A stretch of DNA of 47,771 nucleotides from a virus, in the IMG/VR virus record IMGVR_UViG_3300014868_000001, positions 1 through 47,771 of that record. The stretch is one strand, 5' to 3'. Within the stretch, counting starts at the first letter, position 1, and each line of letters opens with the position of its first letter. The position numbers were made by a program, and so were the translations under genes. The notes beneath the pieces are model-generated. The model was given only the letters and a program-made list of their open reading frames with translations. It was not told where the DNA came from and ran no database searches. Positions 38,743 to 43,974 of this stretch are shown here, piece by piece.

Positions 38743-38771
38743 TTGACACGGTGTCTGATATTTCCTACATT
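38743..38771 (+). promoter_or_regulatory. Cro-like gene promoter with operator O2 in the spacer
   Basis: TTGACA (38743-38748) and TACATT (38766-38771) are 17 bases apart, an excellent promoter. The segment GTGTCTGATATTTCCTAC (38751-38768) between them matches the repressor-side operator O1 (18-base form, 15 of 18). The GTG start (38779) lies 7 bases after the -10, so the transcript would begin at or next to the start codon. Binding of a dimeric regulator here would block the promoter, giving a two-operator switch. Confidence 0.75.
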
Positions 38772-38778
38772 GTCTGGC

Positions 38779-39021
38779 GTGGCGAAGTTAACCCTGCTTG
38801 ATGCGCGCGGGCTCCTGAACTGGTCGCAAGCGCGTCTGGCTGAAGAGGCCGGGCTGAAGACGACGGCGATTTCGGACATCGAGACCGGTCGCACGAAGAA
38901 CCCTGGATACACCAGCGTGATGCGTATCGTGGCCGCGTTGCAGCGCGGCGGGCTCGCAGGGCTGGTGGCCGAAGACATTTTTCCGGTACCTGACGATGCC
39001 GAGGTCAGAGCGTCCGTATGA
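38779..39021 (+). CDS. Cro-like HTH regulator, probably leaderless
   Basis: An 80-residue protein from GTG 38779, rather than the TTG at 38743, which is part of the promoter. An XRE-type helix-turn-helix is clear (LNWSQARLAEEAGLKTTAIS, DIETGRTKNPGYTSVMRIVA). It opens the plus-strand early operon and is divergent from the repressor. The expected role is to repress the lysogeny promoter and commit to lytic growth, by analogy with Cro. No ribosome site precedes the start, in line with a leaderless mRNA. Confident as a regulator; the Cro role is inferred. Confidence 0.75.
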   Translation: MAKLTLLDARGLLNWSQARLAEEAGLKTTAISDIETGRTKNPGYTSVMRIVAALQRGGLAGLVAEDIFPVPDDAEVRASV

Positions 39022-39023
39022 CC

Positions 39024-39281
39024 TCAGCGCTTCTTGGTCCTCCCTCCGTTGAACGTCTCGAAGGCGGCGAAGCCGTACTCCGCGTAGACCTCCAAGCACG
39101 TAATCAACACGAACCGAATCGAGCGGCCTTCAGCCAGCGCGCGGTCGGTGGCGCGTTTCCAGAGCCCTTTATCGATGCGTTTGAGCATGTAGCGGTGGGT
39201 CGTCACGTCTCCGATTGTCGGGGGGTGATTGCGTCGTTCGACCTCAACCGCGCTCACTTTCTGTCGCGCCGGGTTACCCAC
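39024..39281 (-). CDS. small minus-strand protein, possibly ribbon-helix-helix-like
   Basis: An 85-residue frame read leftwards, convergent with the Cro-like gene, ending 3 bases after it. The part from about residue 26 resembles small DNA-binding proteins (YMLKRIDKGLWKRATDRALA, then EGRSIRFVLITCLEVYAEYG). The N-terminal 25 residues may not be translated: GTG at 39281 has GGGG upstream, and GTG 39206 is an alternative. It is an isolated minus-strand gene within the plus-strand early region. Ribbon-helix-helix or AbrB-like regulation is a guess. Confidence 0.5.
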   Translation of the reverse strand: MGNPARQKVSAVEVERRNHPPTIGDVTTHRYMLKRIDKGLWKRATDRALAEGRSIRFVLITCLEVYAEYGFAAFETFNGGRTKKR

Positions 39282-39313
39282 GGATGCCCCGGAGCAGATC
39301 CGCAGGTGAGTCG

Positions 39314-39517
39314 ATGACGCCCGCGCTCAAGGGGTTCCTCGATCGCGTCGTGGTGCCGGCACTGGTGGATCGGTTCGTCTCCGAGACCAGATCGGTTGGC
39401 GACGATCAGCCTTCACTTGCAGGTAAGGCGGGGAGTGCGGCGCGCGGTCAGGACTCGAATGATCTGACGTCGGCGGGGACGGCACTGAGCGCGCCGGGCG
39501 GGGTGAGTCGTTCATGA
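39314..39517 (+). CDS. small hypothetical protein of the early region
   Basis: A 67-residue protein from ATG 39314. A hydrophobic N-terminal helix (LKGFLDRVVVPALVDRFVSE) is followed by a polar, serine- and glycine-rich tail. No family is recognised. It overlaps the next start (ATGA at 39514), so it belongs to the early operon. Confidence 0.5.
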   Translation: MTPALKGFLDRVVVPALVDRFVSETRSVGDDQPSLAGKAGSAARGQDSNDLTSAGTALSAPGGVSRS

Positions 39518-39855
39518 GCGGCAGTGTGGAGCCCGGCGATGACGCCCCACCAGTCCAACGTTTGGATGGGCCATCAAAGGGGGTCCAAAAATTGGACCGC
39601 ACGTTGCCGGACATCAGCCTCGAGATGGCGAAGGCGACTCTCGGCGGCGCCGTCGGTAGCGCGCTGCGACGGACCGATTCGGTCCTCAAGGACTTCGGGG
39701 ATGCGTCGCAAGTCAAGCGGGTTTGTGACGGTGAGATTCCGAGCGTGCTCGCGCGAGTCTGGGCCCGTCCGGACACGCGCCGTGAGTGGTTGCTCGACCT
39801 CCTTGAGAAGAGCGGTCTCTTCGAGGTTGAGCGAAGGATTTCGGAGCGGCGCTGA
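39514..39855 (+). CDS. phage regulator-like protein
   Basis: A 113-residue protein. The first 45 residues are variable and polar. The rest is helical and resembles small phage regulators of unknown subtype: LEMAKATLGGAVGSALRRTD, DFGDASQVKRVCDGEIPSVL (helix-turn-helix-like), WARPDTRREWLLDLLEKSG. It is coupled to the following gene by TGATG. A transcriptional control role in early lytic growth is inferred from that resemblance and from its location behind the Cro-like gene. Confidence 0.55.
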   Translation: MSGSVEPGDDAPPVQRLDGPSKGVQKLDRTLPDISLEMAKATLGGAVGSALRRTDSVLKDFGDASQVKRVCDGEIPSVLARVWARPDTRREWLLDLLEKSGLFEVERRISERR

Positions 39856-40193
39856 TGTGGGGCGTGTGGTCCGCCATCGTCGTCGTCGTGATCGTGACTG
39901 CGAAGCACCTCTATGACATTTGGAGAGACTATCCGCCGCGTCCGCGCGTCCGTGGCCGGCTTCGACGTGTCGGGACTTCGACGACGGCTCCGACAGCTGT
40001 GGTGCGGACTCCGCCCGCAGGGCCACGACTGGACCCTGACGATCTCGACGTGGCGTCTCCGCGTCTCGTGCCGATGCGGCGTCACCAGTCGTGGTTTCAA
40101 CCCTGTCGCTGTCCCGGCTGCTGTGCTCGGAGGCAACTGCTCGAGGCCCGCGGCTACGTCGATACAGGTGTCTCGATTGAATCTCGCAATTAA
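39855..40193 (+). CDS. possible single-span membrane protein (competes with overlapping frame)
   Basis: A 112-residue frame whose ATG overlaps the previous stop. It begins with a membrane span (WSAIVVVVIVTAKHLYDIW). After about codon 25 the third positions are no longer GC-rich, while the overlapping frame starting at 39913 then becomes GC-rich at third positions. The real gene may be short, may run on into that frame through a sequence error, or the two may both be real. The last part (LLEARGYVDTG) again looks coding, so a frame break is also possible. Confidence 0.4.
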   Translation: MWGVWSAIVVVVIVTAKHLYDIWRDYPPRPRVRGRLRRVGTSTTAPTAVVRTPPAGPRLDPDDLDVASPRLVPMRRHQSWFQPCRCPGCCARRQLLEARGYVDTGVSIESRN

Positions 40194-40215
40194 GCCGAGG
40201 GCGTCATGGCCGTAG
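39913..40215 (+). CDS. small hypothetical protein in overlapping frame
   Basis: A 100-residue frame inside the previous one. Its middle (LWCGLRPQGHDWTLTISTWR, LRVSCRCGVTSRGFNP) has a CxC zinc-like element and strongly GC-biased third positions, so this stretch is probably translated. The N- and C-terminal ends are less convincing. It has no ribosome site of its own. It is either a separate overlapping gene or the real continuation of the 39855 frame. Confidence 0.45.
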   Translation: MTFGETIRRVRASVAGFDVSGLRRRLRQLWCGLRPQGHDWTLTISTWRLRVSCRCGVTSRGFNPVAVPAAVLGGNCSRPAATSIQVSRLNLAIKPRASWP

Positions 40216-40556
40216 AGACCGATACCCGCGACTTTCTGGCTGAAGCGCAAGAGATCGCGCGCACGGGTGGTGACTGTCGCATTCTCGCGTCGCATCAGCA
40301 CGTGACGGCCCTGCTCGACTTGTTCGAGGCCACGAAGATCGACCTCGCGCACGTGGGCGCGATCGTCGCGAGCATCATCCTCGACCAGTTGCAGCCCGGT
40401 CATGAGCCGGTGATGTGGATACCCGCGTCGATGACGGATCGCATCGCGGCGGCGAAGTGCGGTGTCGTGCTCGAGCGGAAGCACGGCGCGAAACAGGAAC
40501 TGGTCGGCACGCTCGTGACGCTCGTGTTGCCGACGCCGGCGGCGAAGCAGATGTAA
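40206..40556 (+). CDS. hypothetical protein of the early region
   Basis: A 116-residue protein. It has an alpha/beta arrangement (DFLAEAQEIARTGGDCRILA, LVGTLVTLVLP), with a lysine/arginine-containing middle (AAKCGVVLERKHGAKQE). No family is recognised. A strong hairpin follows its stop, separating it from the zinc-ribbon gene. It is a stable-looking soluble protein of unknown role. Confidence 0.5.
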   Translation: MAVETDTRDFLAEAQEIARTGGDCRILASHQHVTALLDLFEATKIDLAHVGAIVASIILDQLQPGHEPVMWIPASMTDRIAAAKCGVVLERKHGAKQELVGTLVTLVLPTPAAKQM

Positions 40557-40559
40557 CTC

Positions 40560-40592
40560 GGGCCGCATCGCTGGTGACTCAGCGAGCGGCCC
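40560..40592 (+). terminator. strong 13-bp hairpin after the early gene
   Basis: GGGCCGC-A-TCGCTG (40560-40573) pairs with CAGCGA-GCGGCCC (40580-40592), 13 base pairs with a single bulged A and a 6-base loop (GTGACT), directly after the stop at 40556. It is followed by TTACC only, so a strict T-run terminator is not present. It may cause partial termination before the Sak4-like operon or act as an RNA stability element. Confidence 0.5.
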
Positions 40593-40625
40593 TTACCAGC
40601 ACAGCGCAACGGAGGCGCTGCACCG

Positions 40626-40808
40626 ATGGCGAAGAAGTTATCACGACATGACGAAGCCTGCGAGTGGTGCGGATCGTTACCGGGTGAAGACCACAAGCCG
40701 ACGTGTCCGGAGTCCGAGGACGACGGTATCAAGCAGTGCGGATGCTGCGGCGTTTCCTACCTCACGAATTGCGGCTGCGACGACGCCGCAGGAACGGCGG
40801 TGCGGTGA
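40626..40808 (+). CDS. small zinc-ribbon-type protein
   Basis: A 60-residue protein with two cysteine pairs (CEWCGS and CGCCGV) plus CPES and CGCDD, giving eight cysteines in all. It probably binds one or two metal ions. The stop overlaps the start of the Sak4-like ATPase (TGATG). It is one of several cysteine-rich miniproteins in the early region. Role unknown; a regulatory or nucleic-acid-binding adaptor is a guess. Confidence 0.55.
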   Translation: MAKKLSRHDEACEWCGSLPGEDHKPTCPESEDDGIKQCGCCGVSYLTNCGCDDAAGTAVR

Positions 40809-42055
40809 TGGGCCTGCTGACAAAAGCTGTGGTTGAGCAGTCGCACGCGAAGATCGCCGGCTTCGGCCCTGGCGGTTCTGGGAAGAGCCTCACGCTGACG
40901 CTCATCGCGATCGCGCTCTCGAAGACCTATCACGGTGGCGCACCGATCGCGTTGCTCGACACCGAGAAGGCGTCGGACTGGCTGGTGGATATCTACGCCA
41001 CCGAGAAAGTCGACCTGCTGCGGGTCAAGAGCAAGTCCTTCGTGCATATGAAGGATGCCCACAAGGAAGCCATCGCGGCCGGCTGCTGTGCGTTCCTGGC
41101 CGACAGCTACTCGCACCCGTGGGCCGAGCTTCAATCGACGCTGAAAAAGCGGCTCAAGGTGCAGAAGCTCGAGTTCCATCACATGCAGGAGCTGCAGGAT
41201 CTCTGGAGCGAGTGGGTCGACGACTTCCTGTACAGCCCAATCCATTGCCTCTTCGCCGGGCGCCTCGCCTACGAGTGGGAGAACGAGGTCGATGTCGACA
41301 CCGGCAAGATGGGATTCCACAAGGCCGGCACGAAGCTGCGGTCCGAGAAGGATGCCGGCTACGAGCCGCACCTGCTGTTCGAGATGCAGGCCGAGCGGGT
41401 GATGACCGAGGAGCGCGAGACCAAGGGCGCCGGCGGCCGGAAGAAGCGCACGCGCGTCGATCGGAAGGCGGGTGGGCACTTCATCCACAAGCTACACGTC
41501 CTGAAGGACCGCGCCCGTGTGCTCAACGGCAAAGAGTTCACGTTTAAGGACATCAACGACTACAAGGCCGGTGACTGGAAGACGGTCTTCAACGCGCTCA
41601 AGCCGCACTTCGAAAAGATCAACATCGCGAGCGGGGTCCACGCGCCGAGCGATCGAGGGCACACCAGCGAGGCGCTGCTCAGCGAGCGCGGTGACCCGGC
41701 GTATGCCCATCGGATCAAGCGTCTCGGCATCGTGCTCGAGGAGTTCGACGGCACGCTGCGGAAGCTGTGGCCTGGCGAGACGGCGAAAGAGAAGGCGCTG
41801 CGCAATCTCGTCGTCGAGACCGTGTTTCACACGCGGAGTTGGAAGGCCGTCGAGTCGAAGTCGTTGGAGAGCCTCGAGGCCGGCTATGCGGTCCTGCGGC
41901 TCTTCGAGCACGAGGCGACGCACGAGCATCCGAATGCGCTGACCGACGCGACGGAGACGGTGGGCGTCCTGAAGATTTGTCAGGACAAGCTCACCGAGGA
42001 TGCGCGGTTGGTGGCTGCCGCGGCCGAGGAAGCCGAAAGGAACGCGGTCCTCTGA
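40808..42055 (+). CDS. Sak4-like RecA-fold ATPase (recombinase)
   Basis: A 415-residue protein. The RecA/Sak4-like core shows Walker A GFGPGGSGKS (18-27), LLDTEK (about 49-54, the strand after the P-loop typical of the Sak4/RecA group) and FLADSYSHPW (96-105) as the Walker B-like strand. The C-terminal 200 residues are helical and charged. Sak4 proteins promote single-strand annealing and phage recombination together with an SSB, which is not seen here. It is the central enzyme of the early operon. It is longer than the smallest Sak4 proteins, so the extra C-terminal domain is unassigned. Confidence 0.75.
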   Translation: MGLLTKAVVEQSHAKIAGFGPGGSGKSLTLTLIAIALSKTYHGGAPIALLDTEKASDWLVDIYATEKVDLLRVKSKSFVHMKDAHKEAIAAGCCAFLADSYSHPWAELQSTLKKRLKVQKLEFHHMQELQDLWSEWVDDFLYSPIHCLFAGRLAYEWENEVDVDTGKMGFHKAGTKLRSEKDAGYEPHLLFEMQAERVMTEERETKGAGGRKKRTRVDRKAGGHFIHKLHVLKDRARVLNGKEFTFKDINDYKAGDWKTVFNALKPHFEKINIASGVHAPSDRGHTSEALLSERGDPAYAHRIKRLGIVLEEFDGTLRKLWPGETAKEKALRNLVVETVFHTRSWKAVESKSLESLEAGYAVLRLFEHEATHEHPNALTDATETVGVLKICQDKLTEDARLVAAAAEEAERNAVL

Positions 42056-42237
42056 TGGACCGCTACGCCAAACCGGAACCGTGGATGCTCGGCTACCTCT
42101 GCGAGCACTGCGACGAAGAGATTTGGCTCGAGCAGGCGGTGGTCGTCATCGACATCGATCACTCCGATGCGCGCGGCGGGCCGGTCGCGAAGGTCGCACA
42201 CGCCACCTGCGACGACCAGTCGAAGGCGGTGGCGTGA
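42055..42237 (+). CDS. small cysteine-containing hypothetical protein
   Basis: A 60-residue protein from ATG 42055 (TGATG overlap with the ATPase). CEHCDEEIW gives one CxxC pair, and HATCDDQ provides a further His/Cys for a possible zinc site. Beta-hairpin look: IWLEQAVVVIDIDHSD. No function is known. It is coupled to the neighbours on both sides. Confidence 0.55.
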   Translation: MDRYAKPEPWMLGYLCEHCDEEIWLEQAVVVIDIDHSDARGGPVAKVAHATCDDQSKAVA

Positions 42238-42590
42238 TGTTCAACACACGTCGCTGTTCCGACTGCCGAACCAAGTTCACGATGAAAACCGATCGTGACG
42301 AGCAGTGCCCGCGGTGCGCGCGAGGCGACGACGACGCGCAGCCTCGCAACATCGACCCGTCTCGCGCACGGGCCTGGCGAGCTCGGGTACTACAACTTCA
42401 AGCACGGCCGGCAGAACATCCCGCTGTTTCATCGCGGCGCCGGCCGCGCGAGGTCAGCCGAATGAGCATCATCGGTCTGTGCATTGTCGTCAGTGTCGGA
42501 GTCGTGCTCTTGGTGATGCGCGTGCGGGCCGGCCGCCGGCGCTATCGACCGGACTATCAGGAGCCCACGTCAGAAGCCGGTTTGTACTGA
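42237..42590 (+). CDS. zinc-ribbon protein with a probable frame break, plus small membrane tail gene
   Basis: The open frame of 117 codons seems to be a composite. Codons 1-41 (CSDCRTKFTMK, CPRCARG) form a zinc ribbon with two CxxC pairs and GC-rich third positions. Codons about 42-75 in this frame are arginine-rich, while the +1 frame is strongly coding over the same bases (see 42295-42465). Codons 76-117 (from ATG 42462) are a separate-looking membrane peptide, MSIIGLCIVVSVGVVLLVMR with a basic tail, coupled by ATGA to the +1 frame stop. Most likely there are two genes: a frame-broken zinc-ribbon gene ending at 42465 and a 42-residue membrane protein at 42462-42590. Confidence 0.5.
   Translation: MFNTRRCSDCRTKFTMKTDRDEQCPRCARGDDDAQPRNIDPSRARAWRARVLQLQARPAEHPAVSSRRRPREVSRMSIIGLCIVVSVGVVLLVMRVRAGRRRYRPDYQEPTSEAGLY
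42295..42465 (+). other. +1 frame coding stretch inside the zinc-ribbon gene
   Basis: The +1 frame is open from GTG 42295 to TGA 42465. From about 42360 it encodes GPGELGYYNFKHGRQNIPLF followed by HRGAGRARSAE, with almost every codon ending in G or C, whereas frame 0 there has poor third positions. A frame switch near 42345-42370 would join the zinc ribbon to this C-terminus. There is no homopolymer, so an assembly or mutation indel, or a separate overlapping gene, remain possible. Confidence 0.6.
42462..42590 (+). CDS. 42-residue single-span membrane protein
   Basis: ATG 42462 overlaps the stop of the +1 frame (ATGA). One hydrophobic span (MSIIGLCIVVSVGVVLLVMR) is followed by a basic and acidic tail (YRPDYQEPTSEAGLY). 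If the upstream frame break is real, this is an independent small gene; if not, it is the C-terminal domain of the 42237 gene. Function unknown. Confidence 0.5.
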   Translation: MSIIGLCIVVSVGVVLLVMRVRAGRRRYRPDYQEPTSEAGLY

Positions 42591-42603
42591 AGGGAGCAGG
42601 TGA

Positions 42604-42933
42604 ATGGACCCAGAGAGATTCGGGCCGAGTCAGTTGACCGCGTTGGAGATTGCGGCCGTGTGCCACGCGGCGAACCAGATGCTGTGTCTGACGCAGGGCG
42701 ACACGAGCCAGCCGGATTGGATGCAGGCGCCGCAGTGGCAGCGCGATAGCGCGGTCGCTGGCGTCATGGCGATCGTCAAGAACCCGGCGACGACACCGGA
42801 GCAGAGTCATGAGGGCTGGCTGGCGCACAAGCGCGCGGACGGCTGGACGTACGGCGAAGTCAAGGACGCGGCGGCGAAGACGCATCCGTGTTTCCGGCCG
42901 TACGCGGAACTGCCGGCGCGCCGCAGCGCGTGA
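42604..42933 (+). CDS. RyR-domain protein
   Basis: A 109-residue protein after GAAGGGAGCAGG. The C-terminal 40 residues match the RyR domain (SHEGWLAHKRADGWTYGEVK, KTHPCFRPYAELP), a small domain found in phage and bacterial proteins. The N-terminal 65 residues are helical (ALEIAAVCHAANQMLCLTQG) and look like a separate helical bundle. RyR domains of phage proteins have no proven biochemical role known to me; a ligand-binding or host-interaction role is speculation. It overlaps the next gene by 4 bases. Confidence 0.75.
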   Translation: MDPERFGPSQLTALEIAAVCHAANQMLCLTQGDTSQPDWMQAPQWQRDSAVAGVMAIVKNPATTPEQSHEGWLAHKRADGWTYGEVKDAAAKTHPCFRPYAELPARRSA

Positions 42934-43007
42934 AGGACGCACTCTTCGGCGCGGTCGCGCGGGCGTTGCTGTTCGAGGTGCACGAGCCGGCATCGGTCGG
43001 CGCGTAG
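42930..43007 (+). CDS. 25-residue peptide before the tRNA
   Basis: A tiny frame, GTG 42930 to TAG 43007, whose start overlaps the RyR gene stop (GTGA). The peptide is mildly hydrophobic (LFGAVARALLFEVHEP). The genome's coupling style makes it plausible but the length leaves little evidence. It ends 5 bases before the tRNA gene. Confidence 0.3.
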   Translation: MKDALFGAVARALLFEVHEPASVGA

Positions 43008-43012
43008 TTCGA

Positions 43013-43089
43013 CGCGGGGTGGGGGAGAGGTCTATCCCGGCAGCCTCATAAGCTGCATTTCGCCGGTTCGAATCCGGCCCCCGCAACCA
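43013..43089 (+). tRNA. tRNA-Met(CAT), initiator-like, with encoded CCA
   Basis: 77 bases fold as a full cloverleaf: acceptor CGCGGGG with CCCCGCA, D stem GGGG/TCCC, anticodon stem GCAGC/GCTGC with loop CTCATAA (anticodon CAT), T stem GCCGG/CCGGC with loop TTCGAAT, discriminator A and encoded CCA (43087-43089). Position 1 is C and position 72 is A, the C1-A72 mismatch that marks bacterial initiator tRNA, and pair 11-24 is G-C (purine-pyrimidine), also initiator-type. The acceptor and T-arm regions closely resemble bacterial initiator tRNA. The three G-C pairs of the anticodon stem (29-31/39-41) are replaced by A-T, G-C and C-G. It is the only tRNA seen. Confidence 0.9.
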
Positions 43090-43091
43090 GA

Positions 43092-43220
43092 TGTTGAGTT
43101 GCAGCCGATGGCGCTTCACAGCGCACTGTGACATCGGTGAGCCGTCAGCCCTTGAAACCTGACGGGTAGCAAATGGGGGACAGCCGGGAGAGACCGGCAA
43201 CGCATTTATTTTTCTCAACA
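43092..43220 (+). ncRNA. candidate structured RNA: multi-stem cloverleaf after the tRNA
   Basis: About 129 bases between the tRNA (3 bases away) and the HNH gene form four nested or adjacent stems, none of them a tRNA: A, TGTTGAG (43092-43098) with CTCAACA (43214-43220); B, CCGATG (43105-43110) with CATCGG (43132-43137), containing TCACAG/CTGTGA with a 4-base loop and a 5-base bulge; C, CCGTCAG (43142-43148) with CTGACGG (43159-43165); D, GCCGG (43183-43187) with CCGGC (43194-43198) and a GAGAGA loop. After D comes ATTTATTTTT (43204-43213). All stems are perfect. This is a prediction by eye with no energy calculation; D plus the T-rich run could be just a terminator. Confidence 0.5.
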
Positions 43221-43243
43221 ACTTGACGGTAGACGGTAGACCG

Positions 43244-43783
43244 ATGGCGACATCACCCATCTCGGACACCGAACGCGCGAAGACCAAACCGCTGTGGAAG
43301 CCGATGCGCGGCACGGCCAAGCGTGAGCGCGAGGACCGGCGCGACGGCGTGAAGTCTCACGAGGCGAAGAACAAGACGGCCGCTCGGAAGGGCGACGACT
43401 ACGCCTGTCGATTCCCGCGGTGCTTCTGCCATCGACAAAAGATTGCGCCCGCGGTGGCGCACCTCGATCACAAGGGCATGGGTGGGAACCCGGCCGGTGA
43501 TCGCTCCGACGATCGACTCCTCATCTGTCTGTGTCCCGCCCGGCATCGCGAGAGCCGTATCAGCCTCGACGCCGGCAGCATGAAGGTGCGACCGCTGACA
43601 AAGCTCGGCACGCGCGGTCGGTGCGAGTTCTACGTGGACCTCAACGCGCTCGACAAGGTGCCAGCCGCACCGAAGCGCCCGCGGTGGTTCCTCGTCGCCA
43701 CCGAGCGGGAACTACACATTTTCGAGATGTTCAGTCGAGAGCAGGCGCTGATTCTGGACCGCATCTCGGAGATCGTTTCGTGA
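43244..43783 (+). CDS. HNH-like nuclease-type protein
   Basis: A 179-residue protein from ATG 43244; a TTG at 43223 is less likely. A basic charged N-terminus (KREREDRRDGVKSHEAKNKT) precedes a cysteine pair (CRFPRCFCH) and the HNH-like core VAHLDHKGMGGNPAGDR, then LLICLCPARHRES. The HLDHK and CPARH pairs resemble the metal-binding histidines and cysteines of HNH endonucleases. The C-terminal 70 residues are alpha/beta with a helical end. Its target is unknown: homing endonuclease, packaging-associated nuclease and recombination nuclease are all possible. It follows the structured RNA candidate directly. Confidence 0.65.
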   Translation: MATSPISDTERAKTKPLWKPMRGTAKREREDRRDGVKSHEAKNKTAARKGDDYACRFPRCFCHRQKIAPAVAHLDHKGMGGNPAGDRSDDRLLICLCPARHRESRISLDAGSMKVRPLTKLGTRGRCEFYVDLNALDKVPAAPKRPRWFLVATERELHIFEMFSREQALILDRISEIVS

Positions 43784-43974
43784 ACGAAGGCGACCTGTTC
43801 GGGCCGGACATCAGCGACGCACCGCGTCAGACGGTCGATCTCGGTGACGCCGGTGATCCCATCGACCTCACGGCGCAACAGCTCGTGAATCGGTGGGTGT
43901 TCCTCGAGCATCAACGTCCGGCGGCGTTAAAGGAATTGCGCGAGCTCATTGAGACGGTCAGGGGTGGCGCGTGA
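43780..43974 (+). CDS. small hypothetical protein before the methyltransferase
   Basis: A 64-residue protein from GTG 43780 (GTGA overlap with the HNH gene). Acidic N-terminus (NEGDLFGPDISDAP) and a helical C-terminus (LTAQQLVNRWVFLEHQRPAA). Coupled to both neighbours. No family is recognised; an accessory subunit of the following methyltransferase is a guess. Confidence 0.5.
   Translation: MNEGDLFGPDISDAPRQTVDLGDAGDPIDLTAQQLVNRWVFLEHQRPAALKELRELIETVRGGA

Noticed and set aside
38743-38779. TTG 38743 as the start of the Cro-like gene
   Set aside because: The TTG is the first half of the -35 box TTGACA; the GTG at 38779 leaves a perfect helix-turn-helix protein.
43090-43243. Second tRNA, hammerhead ribozyme or group I intron core after the tRNA
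   Set aside because: No T-loop, no CTGATGA/GAAA ribozyme core and no group I P7-type element were seen; the tRNA is complete and uninterrupted.
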